From Candidatus Alkanophaga volatiphilum (GTDB lineage: Archaea; Halobacteriota; Syntropharchaeia; Alkanophagales; B39-G2): a DNA stretch of 33,470 bases. The notes beneath the pieces were generated by a model. That model did not search any database and had not been told where the DNA came from. It saw only the letters and a list, made by a program, of their open reading frames with translations. Position 1 is the stretch's first letter. Each line of letters begins with the position of its first letter. Positions 23,719-32,873 of this stretch are shown here, piece by piece. The DNA lies in contig JAPHEE010000020.1 in assembly GCA_029259545.1 (NCBI GenBank), forward strand, positions 1-33,470, given 5' to 3'. Made by a program: the position numbers and the translations under genes.

Positions 23719-24969
23719 ATGAGCATAATAAAGGACGCAAGCCTTGCCGACGCAGGGAGAAAGAGAATAAAATGGATAAGCGAGCGGATGCCTGTTTTGC
23801 GAAAAATCAGAGAACGCTACGAGAGAGAGAAGCCATTGGAGGGCGTTAAGATAATGGCGTGCCTCCACGTGACTTCAGAAACCGCAAACCTGATGCTGAC
23901 GCTGCTGGCGGGCGGTGCTGAGGTGCGGCTCGCCGCTGCGAACCCCCTTTCCACGCAGGACGACGTCGCGGCGGCGCTTGCGGAGCGTATGGAGGTCTTC
24001 GCCTTCAAGGGGGAGACCGAAAAGGAATACTACGAGTGTCTGACGAAGGCGCTTGAGTTGAAGCCAGACATAATCCTCGACGACGGCGGCGATGCGATAG
24101 CGGCTGTGCATACGTCGCTTGAAAGTCTTGCGACGAACGTGGTCGGCGCCTGCGAGGAGACGACGACCGGCGTCATCCGGGAGCGGGCGCTCGCCGCCGA
24201 AGGTCGCTTAAAATTCCCAGTGATTGCAATAAACGAGGCAGAGACGAAGATGATGTTCGACAACCGCTACGGAACTGGACAGTCCACACTTCACGGCATC
24301 ATGAACGCCACGAACTTTCTTTTCGCCGGTCGCACGGTCGTGGTTGCTGGTTACGGCTGGTGCGGGCGGGGCGTGGCGATGCGAGCCCGCGGCATGGGCG
24401 CCAACGTCATCGTCGTGGAGACGAATCCGAGAAAGGCGCTTGAGGCGGTGATGGACGGCTACCGGGTCATGCCGATGCGGGAAGCTGCGAAAATCGGCGA
24501 CCTTTTCATCACGGCGACGGGCAACATCTCCGTCATCAGAAAGGAACATTTCGAGCTCATGAAGAGCGGCGCCATCCTCGCAAATACCGGGCATTTCAAC
24601 GTTGAAATCAACATCAAGGACTTGGAGGAGCTGGCAGTCGAGAAAAGGGAGATAAGCGGCGACGTCACCGAGTACGTCCTCGGAGACGGGCGGAAGCTCT
24701 ACCTGCTCTCGCAGGGGCGTGTCGTCAATCTTGCGGCGGCTTACGGGCACCCGCCGGAGGTCATGGACATGAGCTTCGCAAACCAAGCGCTCTGCGCAAG
24801 ATTCCTCGTCGAAAACCACGAGAAGCTTGAGTGCCGAGTCTACGGCGTGCCCAAGGAGATCGACGAGGAGGTCGCCCGCCTCAAGCTCGAAACCATGGGC
24901 ATCGAGATCGAGGAGCTGACCGAGGAGCAGCGGAAGTACCTTAGCTCTTGGGAGGTCGGTACGAAGTAG
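23719..24969 (+). CDS. ahcY: S-adenosylhomocysteine (or S-inosylhomocysteine) hydrolase
   Basis: 416 residues from ATG 23719, the archaeal/thermophilic length. The enzyme removes the by-product of SAM methylations, using bound NAD. Motifs: [16 protein letters not shown] (residues 47-62), [13 protein letters not shown] (120-132), [10 protein letters not shown] (143-152), [18 protein letters not shown] (173-190), the NAD-binding [18 protein letters not shown] (211-228), ATGN and [10 protein letters not shown], and [18 protein letters not shown]. Some archaeal homologues act on S-inosylhomocysteine; sequence alone does not decide. The 13 in-frame codons before this ATG belong to the IS right end and should not be counted. 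Read-through from tnpB into this gene is possible. Confidence 0.95.
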   Translation: MSIIKDASLADAGRKRIKWISERMPVLRKIRERYEREKPLEGVKIMACLHVTSETANLMLTLLAGGAEVRLAAANPLSTQDDVAAALAERMEVFAFKGETEKEYYECLTKALELKPDIILDDGGDAIAAVHTSLESLATNVVGACEETTTGVIRERALAAEGRLKFPVIAINEAETKMMFDNRYGTGQSTLHGIMNATNFLFAGRTVVVAGYGWCGRGVAMRARGMGANVIVVETNPRKALEAVMDGYRVMPMREAAKIGDLFITATGNISVIRKEHFELMKSGAILANTGHFNVEINIKDLEELAVEKREISGDVTEYVLGDGRKLYLLSQGRVVNLAAAYGHPPEVMDMSFANQALCARFLVENHEKLECRVYGVPKEIDEEVARLKLETMGIEIEELTEEQRKYLSSWEVGTK

Positions 24970-25183
24970 CGCCGGCTTTCTTGACATTTCCAGAATATGT
25001 TTCTCGGAGCCATACCCGTTCGGGTAAACGTCAACGTGGTGGTTAGATCTATCCAGCCAAAGCAGAGCAGCAAAATAGGGCCGCTGTAACTCGTCTGCTG
25101 TATTGTCACATTTTTACTATTTTGTCAATTATGGTGGACGCACGTGGTGTGACAGAGAGGAGAACCCCGCAAGCTGATCGAAT
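24970..25183. other. Convergent gap of 214 bp, nothing recognised
   Basis: Contains an ACCC-GTTC-GGGT mini-hairpin near 25012 and AT-rich TTTTTACTATTTTG near 25110, which could end transcription. No gene or known RNA is visible. Confidence 0.3.
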
Positions 25184-26212
25184 TTAAAAATTGGAGCCAG
25201 CCTCAGCGATCAGCGCGTCGAGTTCCTCCTTTGTCCTTGCGAACACGCCGACGTTCCCAAGCTTTATGTTCTTCAGCCCGCAGTCCCTCGCCGCCCTGAA
25301 AGCTTCAAGCATCTGAGCAAGCGTCGGTGGCGGCACGTCCCTCATCTTATATTCAGGAAAGAACGCGAGTATCGTGAATGGGATTTTCGGGTCGACTTCC
25401 GCAAGAAGTTCGGCAATACGCCGTATCTGGTCGGTCTCAACCCAGCCGGGGATGTACAGCGTGAGCACCTCCAGCACGAACCCCCTATCAACGATTTCCG
25501 CAGGGAGCTCCAAAATTCTTTTGTTGGAGACTCCTGTTAGCTTCTTATGCACTTTGTCGTCATAAGCTTTAATATCCAACCAGAACGCGTCAATCCTGTG
25601 CTGAAGGTATTCAAGGTTCTGGGGGGTAAGACCATAACCGTTCGTTTCCAGCAGCACCCAGACGCCCGGGCACAGCTCTTTTATGGCGTCGGCGGTCATC
25701 CCGTAGAATTCGGGGCAGCAGGCGATGTCGCCGCCGGTGAACGCTGCGATGTTCCTCGCAGGACCCCAACCCTGCTCGCTGAGCTCGATGTATTCCAGTG
25801 ACAGGACACTCGGGCATAACAGGCTCCGCTCACCACGAAGTACGCAGCTCCCGCACGCCTTGCATAGGTCAGTTGCGTGGAACGCCGTCACCCGCTCCTT
25901 AGGCTCCTTGTAAATGCGATATTCCTCCACGTACCTACGGACTGCGAGCGCAACGTCTTCCGGCGAAAGCCATTCGCCGTCGGCGATCTGTGAGAAATAC
26001 CAAGAGTGGCATTTACGACAGGAAAGATTGCAGCCGGACTGGTATATCGAGAAGTAATGTTCCGGACGCGATAAATGCATGGACTTAATCAGCCTTTGCG
26101 GCACGCCGTCGATCCAACGTAGAGTCGCTTTGCATGCCGCTTCCTTGCGACCCCTTACCTTGACGAGGCAGGCGCCCCGCCTGAACCCTTGCTCCTTAAG
26201 CCTACATTCCAT
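25184..26212 (-). CDS. Radical SAM protein with an extra Cys cluster, PflA/AmrS-like
   Basis: 342 residues from ATG 26212. The radical SAM cluster is CNLSCRKCHSW, near residue 61. Before it are several cysteines (MECRLKEQGFRRGAC). After it, DLCKACGSCVLRGERSLLCPS (about 115-133) looks like a ferredoxin-type site for a second cluster. AAFTGGDIACCPEFYG, VLLETNGYGLTP, AFWLDIKAYDDKVHKKLTG, EVLTLYIPGWVETDQI and ILAFFPEYKMRDVPPPT follow the glycyl-radical-activase fold, and the last resembles the FYPxYKxxDxPPT motif of AmrS. It is a diverged relative of the protein at 17790. The substrate is unknown, and no glycyl radical enzyme is seen here. Confidence 0.85.
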   Translation of the reverse strand: MECRLKEQGFRRGACLVKVRGRKEAACKATLRWIDGVPQRLIKSMHLSRPEHYFSIYQSGCNLSCRKCHSWYFSQIADGEWLSPEDVALAVRRYVEEYRIYKEPKERVTAFHATDLCKACGSCVLRGERSLLCPSVLSLEYIELSEQGWGPARNIAAFTGGDIACCPEFYGMTADAIKELCPGVWVLLETNGYGLTPQNLEYLQHRIDAFWLDIKAYDDKVHKKLTGVSNKRILELPAEIVDRGFVLEVLTLYIPGWVETDQIRRIAELLAEVDPKIPFTILAFFPEYKMRDVPPPTLAQMLEAFRAARDCGLKNIKLGNVGVFARTKEELDALIAEAGSNF

Positions 26213-26257
26213 AATCAAATTTAGCGACTAACATCTGGTCAAACCGAGGTGAGAAGC

Positions 26258-26977
26258 ATGAAGGTGTTGAAGCTCGGTGGTAATGAGTTTCGGGCGGATG
26301 TGCGGATGCTTTACGACATGCGGGACGTGCTTTTAGATAAGGAACTTTTACGCACTGCCGAGAACGTCGAGCTTTATTACATGTTCAGGGACGTTTACGA
26401 GAGCGAGGATGATGCCGCGATCCTCAGGCGTCGAGGTTTGCGCTACGACATCACAATTATACCGCCGAGGACGCTTGGCAGAGAGTTCGTGAAGACCGCC
26501 GGGCATTATCACCCGAAAGTTCCGGGCTCCGACCTCACGTATGCGGAACTTTACGAGGTGCTGGAGGGCGAGGCGCACTTCTTATTACAGAAACTCGAAG
26601 CTGACGGACGGATAAGCGATGTCGTACTCGTGCGTGCGAGAGCTGGCGACAAAGTCATCGTGCCACCGAATTACGGACATGTGACAATCAACCCCAAGAA
26701 AGAAACGCTGAAAATGGCTAACTTGGTGTCGAGGGATTTCTCCTCAATTTACGAGCCGTATCGAGAGAAAGGCGGCGCCGCATATTTCGAGCTTATAGAC
26801 GGGAGTCTCGTGCGCAACGAGAACTACAAGGAGCTTCCGGAGATACGTCTTCTGGAGGCACCACGCATAAGGGAGCTGAGCCGCCGCATCTACGAACTGA
26901 TAAACGAGCCTCTTCTCGACTTCCTGAGGGACCCAAGAGGCTACGAGTGGCTTTTCGAGAAGGCGTTGCGACAGTAA
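26258..26977 (+). CDS. pgi: Cupin-type glucose-6-phosphate isomerase
   Basis: 239 residues from ATG 26258. The metal-dependent archaeal phosphoglucose isomerase interconverts glucose-6- and fructose-6-phosphate. The cupin motif is GHYHPKVPGSDLTYAELYEVLEG with metal ligands H83, H85 and E97, and the second part is DKVIVPPNYGHVTINP with H141. This matches the arrangement in the Pyrococcus and Archaeoglobus enzymes. The protein carries about 50 extra residues at its C-terminus (RIRELSRRIYELINEPLLDFLRDP) compared with the short Pyrococcus form. It is divergent from the radical SAM gene, with about 45 bases between their starts. Confidence 0.93.
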   Translation: MKVLKLGGNEFRADVRMLYDMRDVLLDKELLRTAENVELYYMFRDVYESEDDAAILRRRGLRYDITIIPPRTLGREFVKTAGHYHPKVPGSDLTYAELYEVLEGEAHFLLQKLEADGRISDVVLVRARAGDKVIVPPNYGHVTINPKKETLKMANLVSRDFSSIYEPYREKGGAAYFELIDGSLVRNENYKELPEIRLLEAPRIRELSRRIYELINEPLLDFLRDPRGYEWLFEKALRQ

Positions 26978-27020
26978 ACCACAACCGCAGACCGAAGCAG
27001 GCTGCAGTCGAGACGCTTGG

Positions 27021-27584
27021 TCAGAGTAGCATGCTGAACACGAATGCGCCGAGTGCGGCGACGAGCGTTATGGAATATACGCTGGCGTCCCACGCCAGTA
27101 TTTTCCTCCCGTCGAGAGGTCCGAAGGGTATGAGGTTGAAAAGCGCGATCCACGAGTTTATCCATACGCCAACCCTGCCGACGTCGCCAATGGTGCCATT
27201 GAAGAGTGTGAGTGGGAAGAAAACGACAACAAGAGCAAGGTTCATGAGCGGGCCCGCGAGCGAAATCTTACCGTTCTGCTCTCGGGTGATGAAGCCGTAA
27301 ATCATGACGGCGCCGGGCGCCGCAAAGACGACGCCAAAAAACGCGATGATGATCATGAGGATGAGCATCGTAACATCCATGCGGAACTCCGCCCAACAGC
27401 CGTAGCTTTGCGCAACAAGCTTATGCGCAAGCTCGTGCAAGACGAACGCCACCCCTATAGTAAAAAGTGAGATGAGCATTCCTCGAAGCGTAAAGCCAAA
27501 GAATCCCACGGCGAACGCAAACGAAATTGCGAGCCATGCGGTTACAAGCTCTTTTATTTCTGTACCGCTCGACCTCACCCACAT
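27021..27584 (-). CDS. Site-2-protease-like M50 membrane metalloprotease
   Basis: 188 residues from ATG 27584. The zinc motif is HELAH at 50-54 in a membrane helix (LISLFTIGVAFVLHELAHKLVAQ), and the third ligand motif is NLIPFGPLDG at 150-159. Membrane segments are seen near 17-33, 38-57, 70-98, 110-128 and 172-187. SLAGPLMNLALVVVF is the usual helix between them. No PDZ or CBS domain is attached, so it is the minimal archaeal form. Such enzymes cut membrane proteins within the bilayer; the substrate is unknown. TTG 27596 and GTG 27587 are alternative starts. Confidence 0.9.
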   Translation of the reverse strand: MWVRSSGTEIKELVTAWLAISFAFAVGFFGFTLRGMLISLFTIGVAFVLHELAHKLVAQSYGCWAEFRMDVTMLILMIIIAFFGVVFAAPGAVMIYGFITREQNGKISLAGPLMNLALVVVFFPLTLFNGTIGDVGRVGVWINSWIALFNLIPFGPLDGRKILAWDASVYSITLVAALGAFVFSMLL

Positions 27585-27666
27585 CACTAAGACCAAAGGG
27601 ACTGCTTTTTATTAACTGTTGCATACTGCTGGCAGCAGGCTACAAGAGTGCATAAAGGGAGTGAAA

Positions 27667-27772
27667 TAGCCCGGCCAGGATTCGAACCTGGGTCCCGGGG
27701 TCCAGAGCCCCGGATGATTGACTTATAGGGTTGGGGCATGCGGCACCCCTTTCCTCTCTACACCACCGGGCT
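27667..27772 (-). tRNA. tRNA-Gln (anticodon CUG) with about 33 extra bases in the D-loop
   Basis: The acceptor arms AGCCCGG and CCGGGCT pair perfectly and are followed by discriminator A; CCA is not encoded. Anticodon stem CGGGG/CCCCG encloses loop CTCTGGA, giving anticodon CTG. T-arm CCAGG-TTCGAAT-CCTGG is perfect. Removing 27723-27755 leaves a normal 73-base tRNA with D-arm GTGTAGAG-GTCAATCAT. The insert holds GGGG...CCCC and lies in the D-loop, not beside the anticodon. I find no bulge-helix-bulge, so it is either an unusual intron or a disruptive insertion. Confidence 0.88.
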
Positions 27773-27816
27773 ACGTTATTGCGATCATAAGAGGGTGGGT
27801 GAGATGAGATTTAAAG

Positions 27817-28039
27817 GTGAGCTACCCGCACTGGAGTGCGAGCTTCACTTTAAGCCTTTCCGCTCCGCCCTAGGAGCCTCGCTCCAGAGTCGGAGCTTCA
27901 CGACGTTCGGGCTGGTCACCGCAGCCTGACCGGAGCCAGCCCCAGCCTCGTCTTGATAAATCGGCTTCAAAGTATAAAAACTTTTCCCACCACCTCCCCT
28001 AATTCATCCTCACTTTAAAGCGAGGCTTTCTTAGCGACG
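27817..28039 (-). mobile_element. Non-autonomous IS200/IS605-type element (about 220 bp)
   Basis: On the minus strand the left end GTCGCTAAG (28039-28031) is followed by GATGAATTAGGGGAGG and AGTTTTTATACTTTGAAGCC, nearly identical to the left end of the tnpB element at 22508. The right end is GTGAAGCTC, stem CGCACT-CC-AGTGCG, GGTAGCTCAC ending at 27817. The interior has no coding sense. It sits about 45 bases upstream of the tRNA-Gln gene, on the tRNA's promoter side. Confidence 0.75.
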
Positions 28040-28050
28040 ATTTTGTAACG

Positions 28051-29118
28051 TCAAAGTTTTGGCAGAACGTGGACTGCAGTCGCCTTAAATGTTGCGAACA
28101 CTTCTTTTTCGGCTCTCAGTCCCAGCTCTTCGGCGGCTTGCTCGGTTACGAGTGCGATGAGTCCACAGTCGAGTTCGACACGGCGGAGCGCGCCGAGGTC
28201 GGTAACGCTTACGATCCTGCTGGTGATGCAGTTCCGAGCGCTGCTCTTCGGCGTCGGCGGCGCGGTCGAGAGTACGATGTCCTCAGGTCTTATGAATACG
28301 CTGACCTTGCCGCTCTTCACAGGCGTGACTGCGAGAAGCTCGAAGCTGCCAACGTCTATTCTCGCAACACCGCCGCCGCTTCCGATTATTCTACCGCTTA
28401 AAACGTTTTCCACGCCGACGAACGCTGCAACCTCCTCGTTCGTGGGCTTCCTGAAGACTTCGTGCGGCTTGCCTATTTGCGATATGCTGCCCCGCATCAT
28501 GACGGCGATGCGATCTGCAAGCGTGAGCGCCTCCGCACGGTCGTGTGTGACGTGGAGCGTCGTCGTGCCGAAGCGTCCGTGCAGCCTTTTCAGCTCCACC
28601 CTGAGGGCGTTCTGCGTCGGCACGTCGAGCGCGCTTAATGGTTCATCGAGGAGCAGGATTCTCGGGCGGACGGCGAGCGCACGGGCGAGCGCCACCTTCT
28701 GCTGCTCACCGCCACTGAGCGTCCTTGGCCTCCTTTTTGCGAGGTGTGAAATGCCGAACAGCTCCATAAGCTCTTTAACCCTCGCCTCGATTTCGCTTTT
28801 AGGCAAGTTTTTCAACCTAAGCCCGAACTTCACGTTTTCCTCGACGCTGAGGTGCGGGAAGAGGGCGTAATCTTGGTAAACAAAGCCAATGTTTCGGCGT
28901 TCAGGTGGGAGTTTCGTAGCATCAGCTCCATCTATGAGTATTTTGCCCTCGTCAGGTATGTGGAAGCCTGCAATCAGTTCTAAAAGCAGCGTCTTGCCGG
29001 CACCGGTCGGTCCGAGGATGACAAAGTATTCCCCCCTCTCAACATCCAAGCTAATATTTCGCAACTTAAAATCTTTGAAGTCCTTGGAGACATTACGAAG
29101 CTCAAGCACCTCACTCAC
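28051..29118 (-). CDS. wtpC: Tungstate/molybdate ABC transporter ATPase
   Basis: 355 residues. Walker A is GPTGAGKT, the Q-loop is VYQDYALFPHLSV, the ABC signature is LSGGEQQKVALARAL, Walker B is ILLLDEPLSALD and the switch His is in LHVTHDRAEAL. Residues from about 235 form C-terminal TOBE-like regulatory domains (VSVFIRPEDIVL; RIVSVTDLGALRRVELDCGLIALVTEQAAEELGL), which in ModC-type proteins bind the oxyanion and inhibit transport. It begins with a GTG one base after the wtpB stop, so translation is coupled. Alternative: a sulfate or other oxyanion importer, but the WtpA neighbour and ModE-like regulator favour tungstate/molybdate. Confidence 0.92.
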   Translation of the reverse strand: MSEVLELRNVSKDFKDFKLRNISLDVERGEYFVILGPTGAGKTLLLELIAGFHIPDEGKILIDGADATKLPPERRNIGFVYQDYALFPHLSVEENVKFGLRLKNLPKSEIEARVKELMELFGISHLAKRRPRTLSGGEQQKVALARALAVRPRILLLDEPLSALDVPTQNALRVELKRLHGRFGTTTLHVTHDRAEALTLADRIAVMMRGSISQIGKPHEVFRKPTNEEVAAFVGVENVLSGRIIGSGGGVARIDVGSFELLAVTPVKSGKVSVFIRPEDIVLSTAPPTPKSSARNCITSRIVSVTDLGALRRVELDCGLIALVTEQAAEELGLRAEKEVFATFKATAVHVLPKL

Positions 29119-29119
29119 C

Positions 29120-29884
29120 TCACTCCGGCATCGGCTTCATCAGCGCTCTAAGGGCAGCGAAGATGAGCAGCGCGATTACGAGGACGAGGGCGACAGCGGA
29201 GCGGGCAGCCCTGTAACCCTCCGAGAGGAAAACTTCCCAGATATAAGTGGAGATCACCATCGGGTAATAAGCAACGGCGATTATCGCCGCAAATTCGCTG
29301 ACGGCACGTGCCCAGCAGAGGACCGCACCCGCGAGCAGATGGCGGGCGGCGAGCGGCAGCGTTACTTTAACGAACGCTTCGAAGCTTGAAGCGCCGAGCG
29401 AGCGGGCAACGTTCTCAAAACGGGCGTCAACACTCCTGAAACCCTCGAAGGCAACGTCCACGTAGAACGGCACGCTCACGAAAAGCATGGCGGCGACGAC
29501 CGCGAACAACGTTTCTGTAAGCTGTAAACCGAAGACACCGGCGACACCTTGCCTCGAGAGCATCGAGAGGAGTGCGATGCCTGCCGCCATGTGCGGGATG
29601 ACGACCGGCACGTCTATCACGCCACGCACGAACTCCTTGCCGAAGAAATCTTTGCGGGCGAGCACGTATGCGAGGGGTGTACCGAGTGCCGCCGCTATCA
29701 TTGTGGCGATAAGCGCTGCATACGCCGTCAGTCCGAAGATTTGCCAGAATGCAGATTTTTTTGCGGTTTCTACGAGGAGCTGCCAGTCAAGGAGCGCAGA
29801 AACGAGCGTGTTGAGCAGTGGTAGCAAAATAAATGCAAGGATTAGTGCGCCAAGTGCCGAAAAGACTAGCAAAAGCCTCCTCAA
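29120..29884 (-). CDS. wtpB: Tungstate/molybdate ABC transporter permease
   Basis: 254 residues with about six membrane helices, starting RRLLLVFSALGALILAFILLPLL. The EAA loop that docks the ATPase is FENVARSLGASSFEAFVKVTLPLAARHLLAGA. The start is a TTG at 29884: GGAGGTG lies seven bases before it, and the nearby ATG is out of frame and stops after two codons. It follows wtpA by about 20 bases and is followed by wtpC with a one-base gap. Confidence 0.92.
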   Translation of the reverse strand: MRRLLLVFSALGALILAFILLPLLNTLVSALLDWQLLVETAKKSAFWQIFGLTAYAALIATMIAAALGTPLAYVLARKDFFGKEFVRGVIDVPVVIPHMAAGIALLSMLSRQGVAGVFGLQLTETLFAVVAAMLFVSVPFYVDVAFEGFRSVDARFENVARSLGASSFEAFVKVTLPLAARHLLAGAVLCWARAVSEFAAIIAVAYYPMVISTYIWEVFLSEGYRAARSAVALVLVIALLIFAALRALMKPMPE

Positions 29885-29903
29885 CCCATTTCACCTCCTT
29901 TTC

Positions 29904-31076
<1,173 letters not shown>

Positions 31077-31083
31077 TTATAAT

Positions 31084-31611
31084 GTGGTCGATGCCGTGTT
31101 GGAGGTCGGTGGGCAGCCGGTGTTCGAAGCTGAGGCTGAGCTCCTCCTGCGGATAAAAGAGCACGGCTCGCTTGCGAGAGCGGCAGAAGCCCTTTCACTT
31201 TCCTATAAGGCTGCGTGGCTGCGTCTCAGAAAGCTCGAAGGTCGCCTCGGACGTAGGCTTGTGCGTACGTTTCGTGGCGGTGCTATGGGCGGCGGCGCCT
31301 CCCTCACTGAGTTTGGGGAGGAGGTGCTGCGTCGCTACCTCCTATTTAAGAGCTACCTAAGGGGGGTTTTAGAGGATGAGGAGTATTGGGAGGCGTTGTG
31401 CATGAAGATAAGTGCGAGGAACAGGCTTAAGGGTATTGTGAGGAGCGTTGAGAAAGGCGACGTTGCCGCAAGGGTGAGCATCGAGATCGAGACGCCGTGC
31501 GTCATCACAGCTCTCATCACGAGAGAGGCTGTAGAGACGCTTGACATTAAGGAAGGCGACGAGGTCGAAGCCGTGATAAAGGCGACAGAGGTCATGGTGG
31601 CAAAGGAATGA
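31084..31611 (+). CDS. ModE-like oxyanion-responsive regulator (HTH plus TOBE)
   Basis: 175 residues. The N-terminal LysR-like winged helix (about 10-85) has ELLLRIKEHGSLARAAEALSLSYKAAWLRLRKLEGRLG and GGAMGGGASLTEFGEEVLRRY, the ModE pattern. Residues 107-172 are one TOBE/Mop domain (ISARNRLKGIVRSVEKGDVAARVSIEIE, ITREAVETLDIKEGDEVEAVIKATEVMVAKE) that binds molybdate or tungstate. E. coli ModE has two Mop domains, so this is the short form. It is divergent from wtpABC across about 170 bases and probably represses the transporter when the oxyanion is plentiful. Confidence 0.93.
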   Translation: MVDAVLEVGGQPVFEAEAELLLRIKEHGSLARAAEALSLSYKAAWLRLRKLEGRLGRRLVRTFRGGAMGGGASLTEFGEEVLRRYLLFKSYLRGVLEDEEYWEALCMKISARNRLKGIVRSVEKGDVAARVSIEIETPCVITALITREAVETLDIKEGDEVEAVIKATEVMVAKE

Positions 31612-31968
31612 TTCGAAAGCTGAACATAGAAGCCGGCGAGCTTTATACTTAGATGTAAAGGGCAGCGCAAAGTTCATGCTGCTCGCCGCCTTCAAAGACT
31701 GCTGTCGGACTGTACGCACGCAAATTTGCACGCAAAAATTTTCTCTTGCCCGCGACAGGTAGAGGGCTGCTAAACTCCTGCGTGGAAAATGCATGCCGCG
31801 GTACGGGGCGTTGGAGTCTAGTCCCTACGAGGGAATGGGAAACAACAAGCCGAGAAATGCATCTTATAAGACGAGTATCAGCGTGCATGGACGGCTTGGG
31901 GGTTTCGGAAAGGGTGTAAAGGCAGACCGAGCGAAGTTCACGAAAAGCGTTTTCTCGTTGTTACCGGG
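31612..31968. other. 357-bp gap, no gene recognised
   Basis: On the plus strand CTTTATACTTA at about 31641 could be a TATA box. Downstream are the palindrome GCAAATTTGC (31720-31729) and a near-repeat ACGCAAATTT/ACGCAAAAATTT. Two short ORFs have no recognisable features. An unrecognised small RNA is possible but unsupported. Confidence 0.3.
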
Positions 31969-32763
31969 TTATAAATCTAAGATATAGCGCAGGATCTTCT
32001 TCAGGCGCTCTGTAATTTCAGATGACCGCAGAGGTGGAACTTTAACTTGCTTGAGCGGCTTCAGGAGCGGGCACACGGACTTGGTAGTCACTTCTCTGCG
32101 CCCTATAAGCTCGACCGCCGCCATGTATTTTTCGGCATCGTACACAAAAATGCGCCAAGGCTCCACGCCGAGTACAACGTCAGGCTTCAGCTTCTCCCAA
32201 GGGAGAGCGACATCACAGTAGCTCTCAACGACGACGGCTTCGTGCCGCCGCGTGATTTTTTCATATGCCGCCTCTATCGCCGCTTCGTATTTCGGAGCAA
32301 GAGCAGCCAGTTCCTCCAGCCGTGTAACTTTGAACGTTTGTGAGGCGCGGCGGCAAAGACGCTTTAACAGCTCCTCAACCTCCGGCTCGACGGGCATGAG
32401 CGCATTCAGCACGACTAGAAACTCGTCGCGTATGCACACACGGTCAGCGATGAACTCTGGGATTTCGATTGAGAGCGCACTCTCAGCCCACAGTCTGTGA
32501 ATCGGGTTTATGACTTCCTCAAGCAACTCTGTCTCAGAAGCCATCCGCAGGAGCTTCGCATCCTTGCCGTAAAGTCGTCCCTGCGAGAGCGATTCGTAAA
32601 CGATATCGAAATCATACCAGACGTTGTTTCCAGCTTTCGGCTTGAAGCCGCACGCATTCACACCATGCTCCCTCAAATACCTCAATAAAGCTAAGGCGAG
32701 TGTCGTTTTACCGGCGTCCTCTGCCCTCAGTCCGACCACAAGGACGGTGAGCCGCTGCTCCAT
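31969..32763 (-). CDS. Predicted P-loop ATPase/GTPase (BioD/MobB-like fold)
   Basis: 264 residues. The P-loop is VVGLRAEDAGKTTLALALLRYL (residues 9-30), with the 'deviant' D-A-G-K-T-T form of SIMIBI NTPases. GVNACGFKPKAGNNVWYDFDIV corresponds to switch I as in dethiobiotin synthase or MobB. AVVVESYCDVALPW (about 183-196) and PDVVLGVEPWRIFVYDAEKYM follow, and the tail has VCPLLKPLKQVKVPPL. No partner domain is fused. Archaeal genomes carry such proteins annotated only as predicted P-loop NTPase. It is divergent from a HAD-gene remnant 27 bases away. Function unknown. Confidence 0.8.
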   Translation of the reverse strand: MEQRLTVLVVGLRAEDAGKTTLALALLRYLREHGVNACGFKPKAGNNVWYDFDIVYESLSQGRLYGKDAKLLRMASETELLEEVINPIHRLWAESALSIEIPEFIADRVCIRDEFLVVLNALMPVEPEVEELLKRLCRRASQTFKVTRLEELAALAPKYEAAIEAAYEKITRRHEAVVVESYCDVALPWEKLKPDVVLGVEPWRIFVYDAEKYMAAVELIGRREVTTKSVCPLLKPLKQVKVPPLRSSEITERLKKILRYILDL

Positions 32764-32790
32764 TCATTTAATTTATGGCACATCACATTG

Positions 32791-32844
32791 ATGAGTGTGG
32801 CTGTGGTCTTCGACGTTGACGGGACGCTGAATGCGGCGCCCTGA
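32791..32844 (+). pseudogene. Truncated HAD-superfamily phosphatase gene (17 codons)
   Basis: An ATG opens MSVAVVFDVDGTLNAAP and stops. VVFDVDGTL is HAD motif I with the nucleophile Asp, normally the start of a protein of over 200 residues. The remainder is absent; 29 bases later the first CRISPR repeat begins. The gene seems to have been cut by deletion or by the arrival of the array. Confidence 0.65.
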
Positions 32845-32873
32845 GGGCCAATAAACTTAAGTCTTGCGAGCAC

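Noticed and set aside
27723-27755. Canonical bulge-helix-bulge intron in tRNA-Gln
   Set aside because: No 4-bp intron/3'-exon helix is available at any junction giving a normal D-loop, so I report an insertion, not a standard intron.
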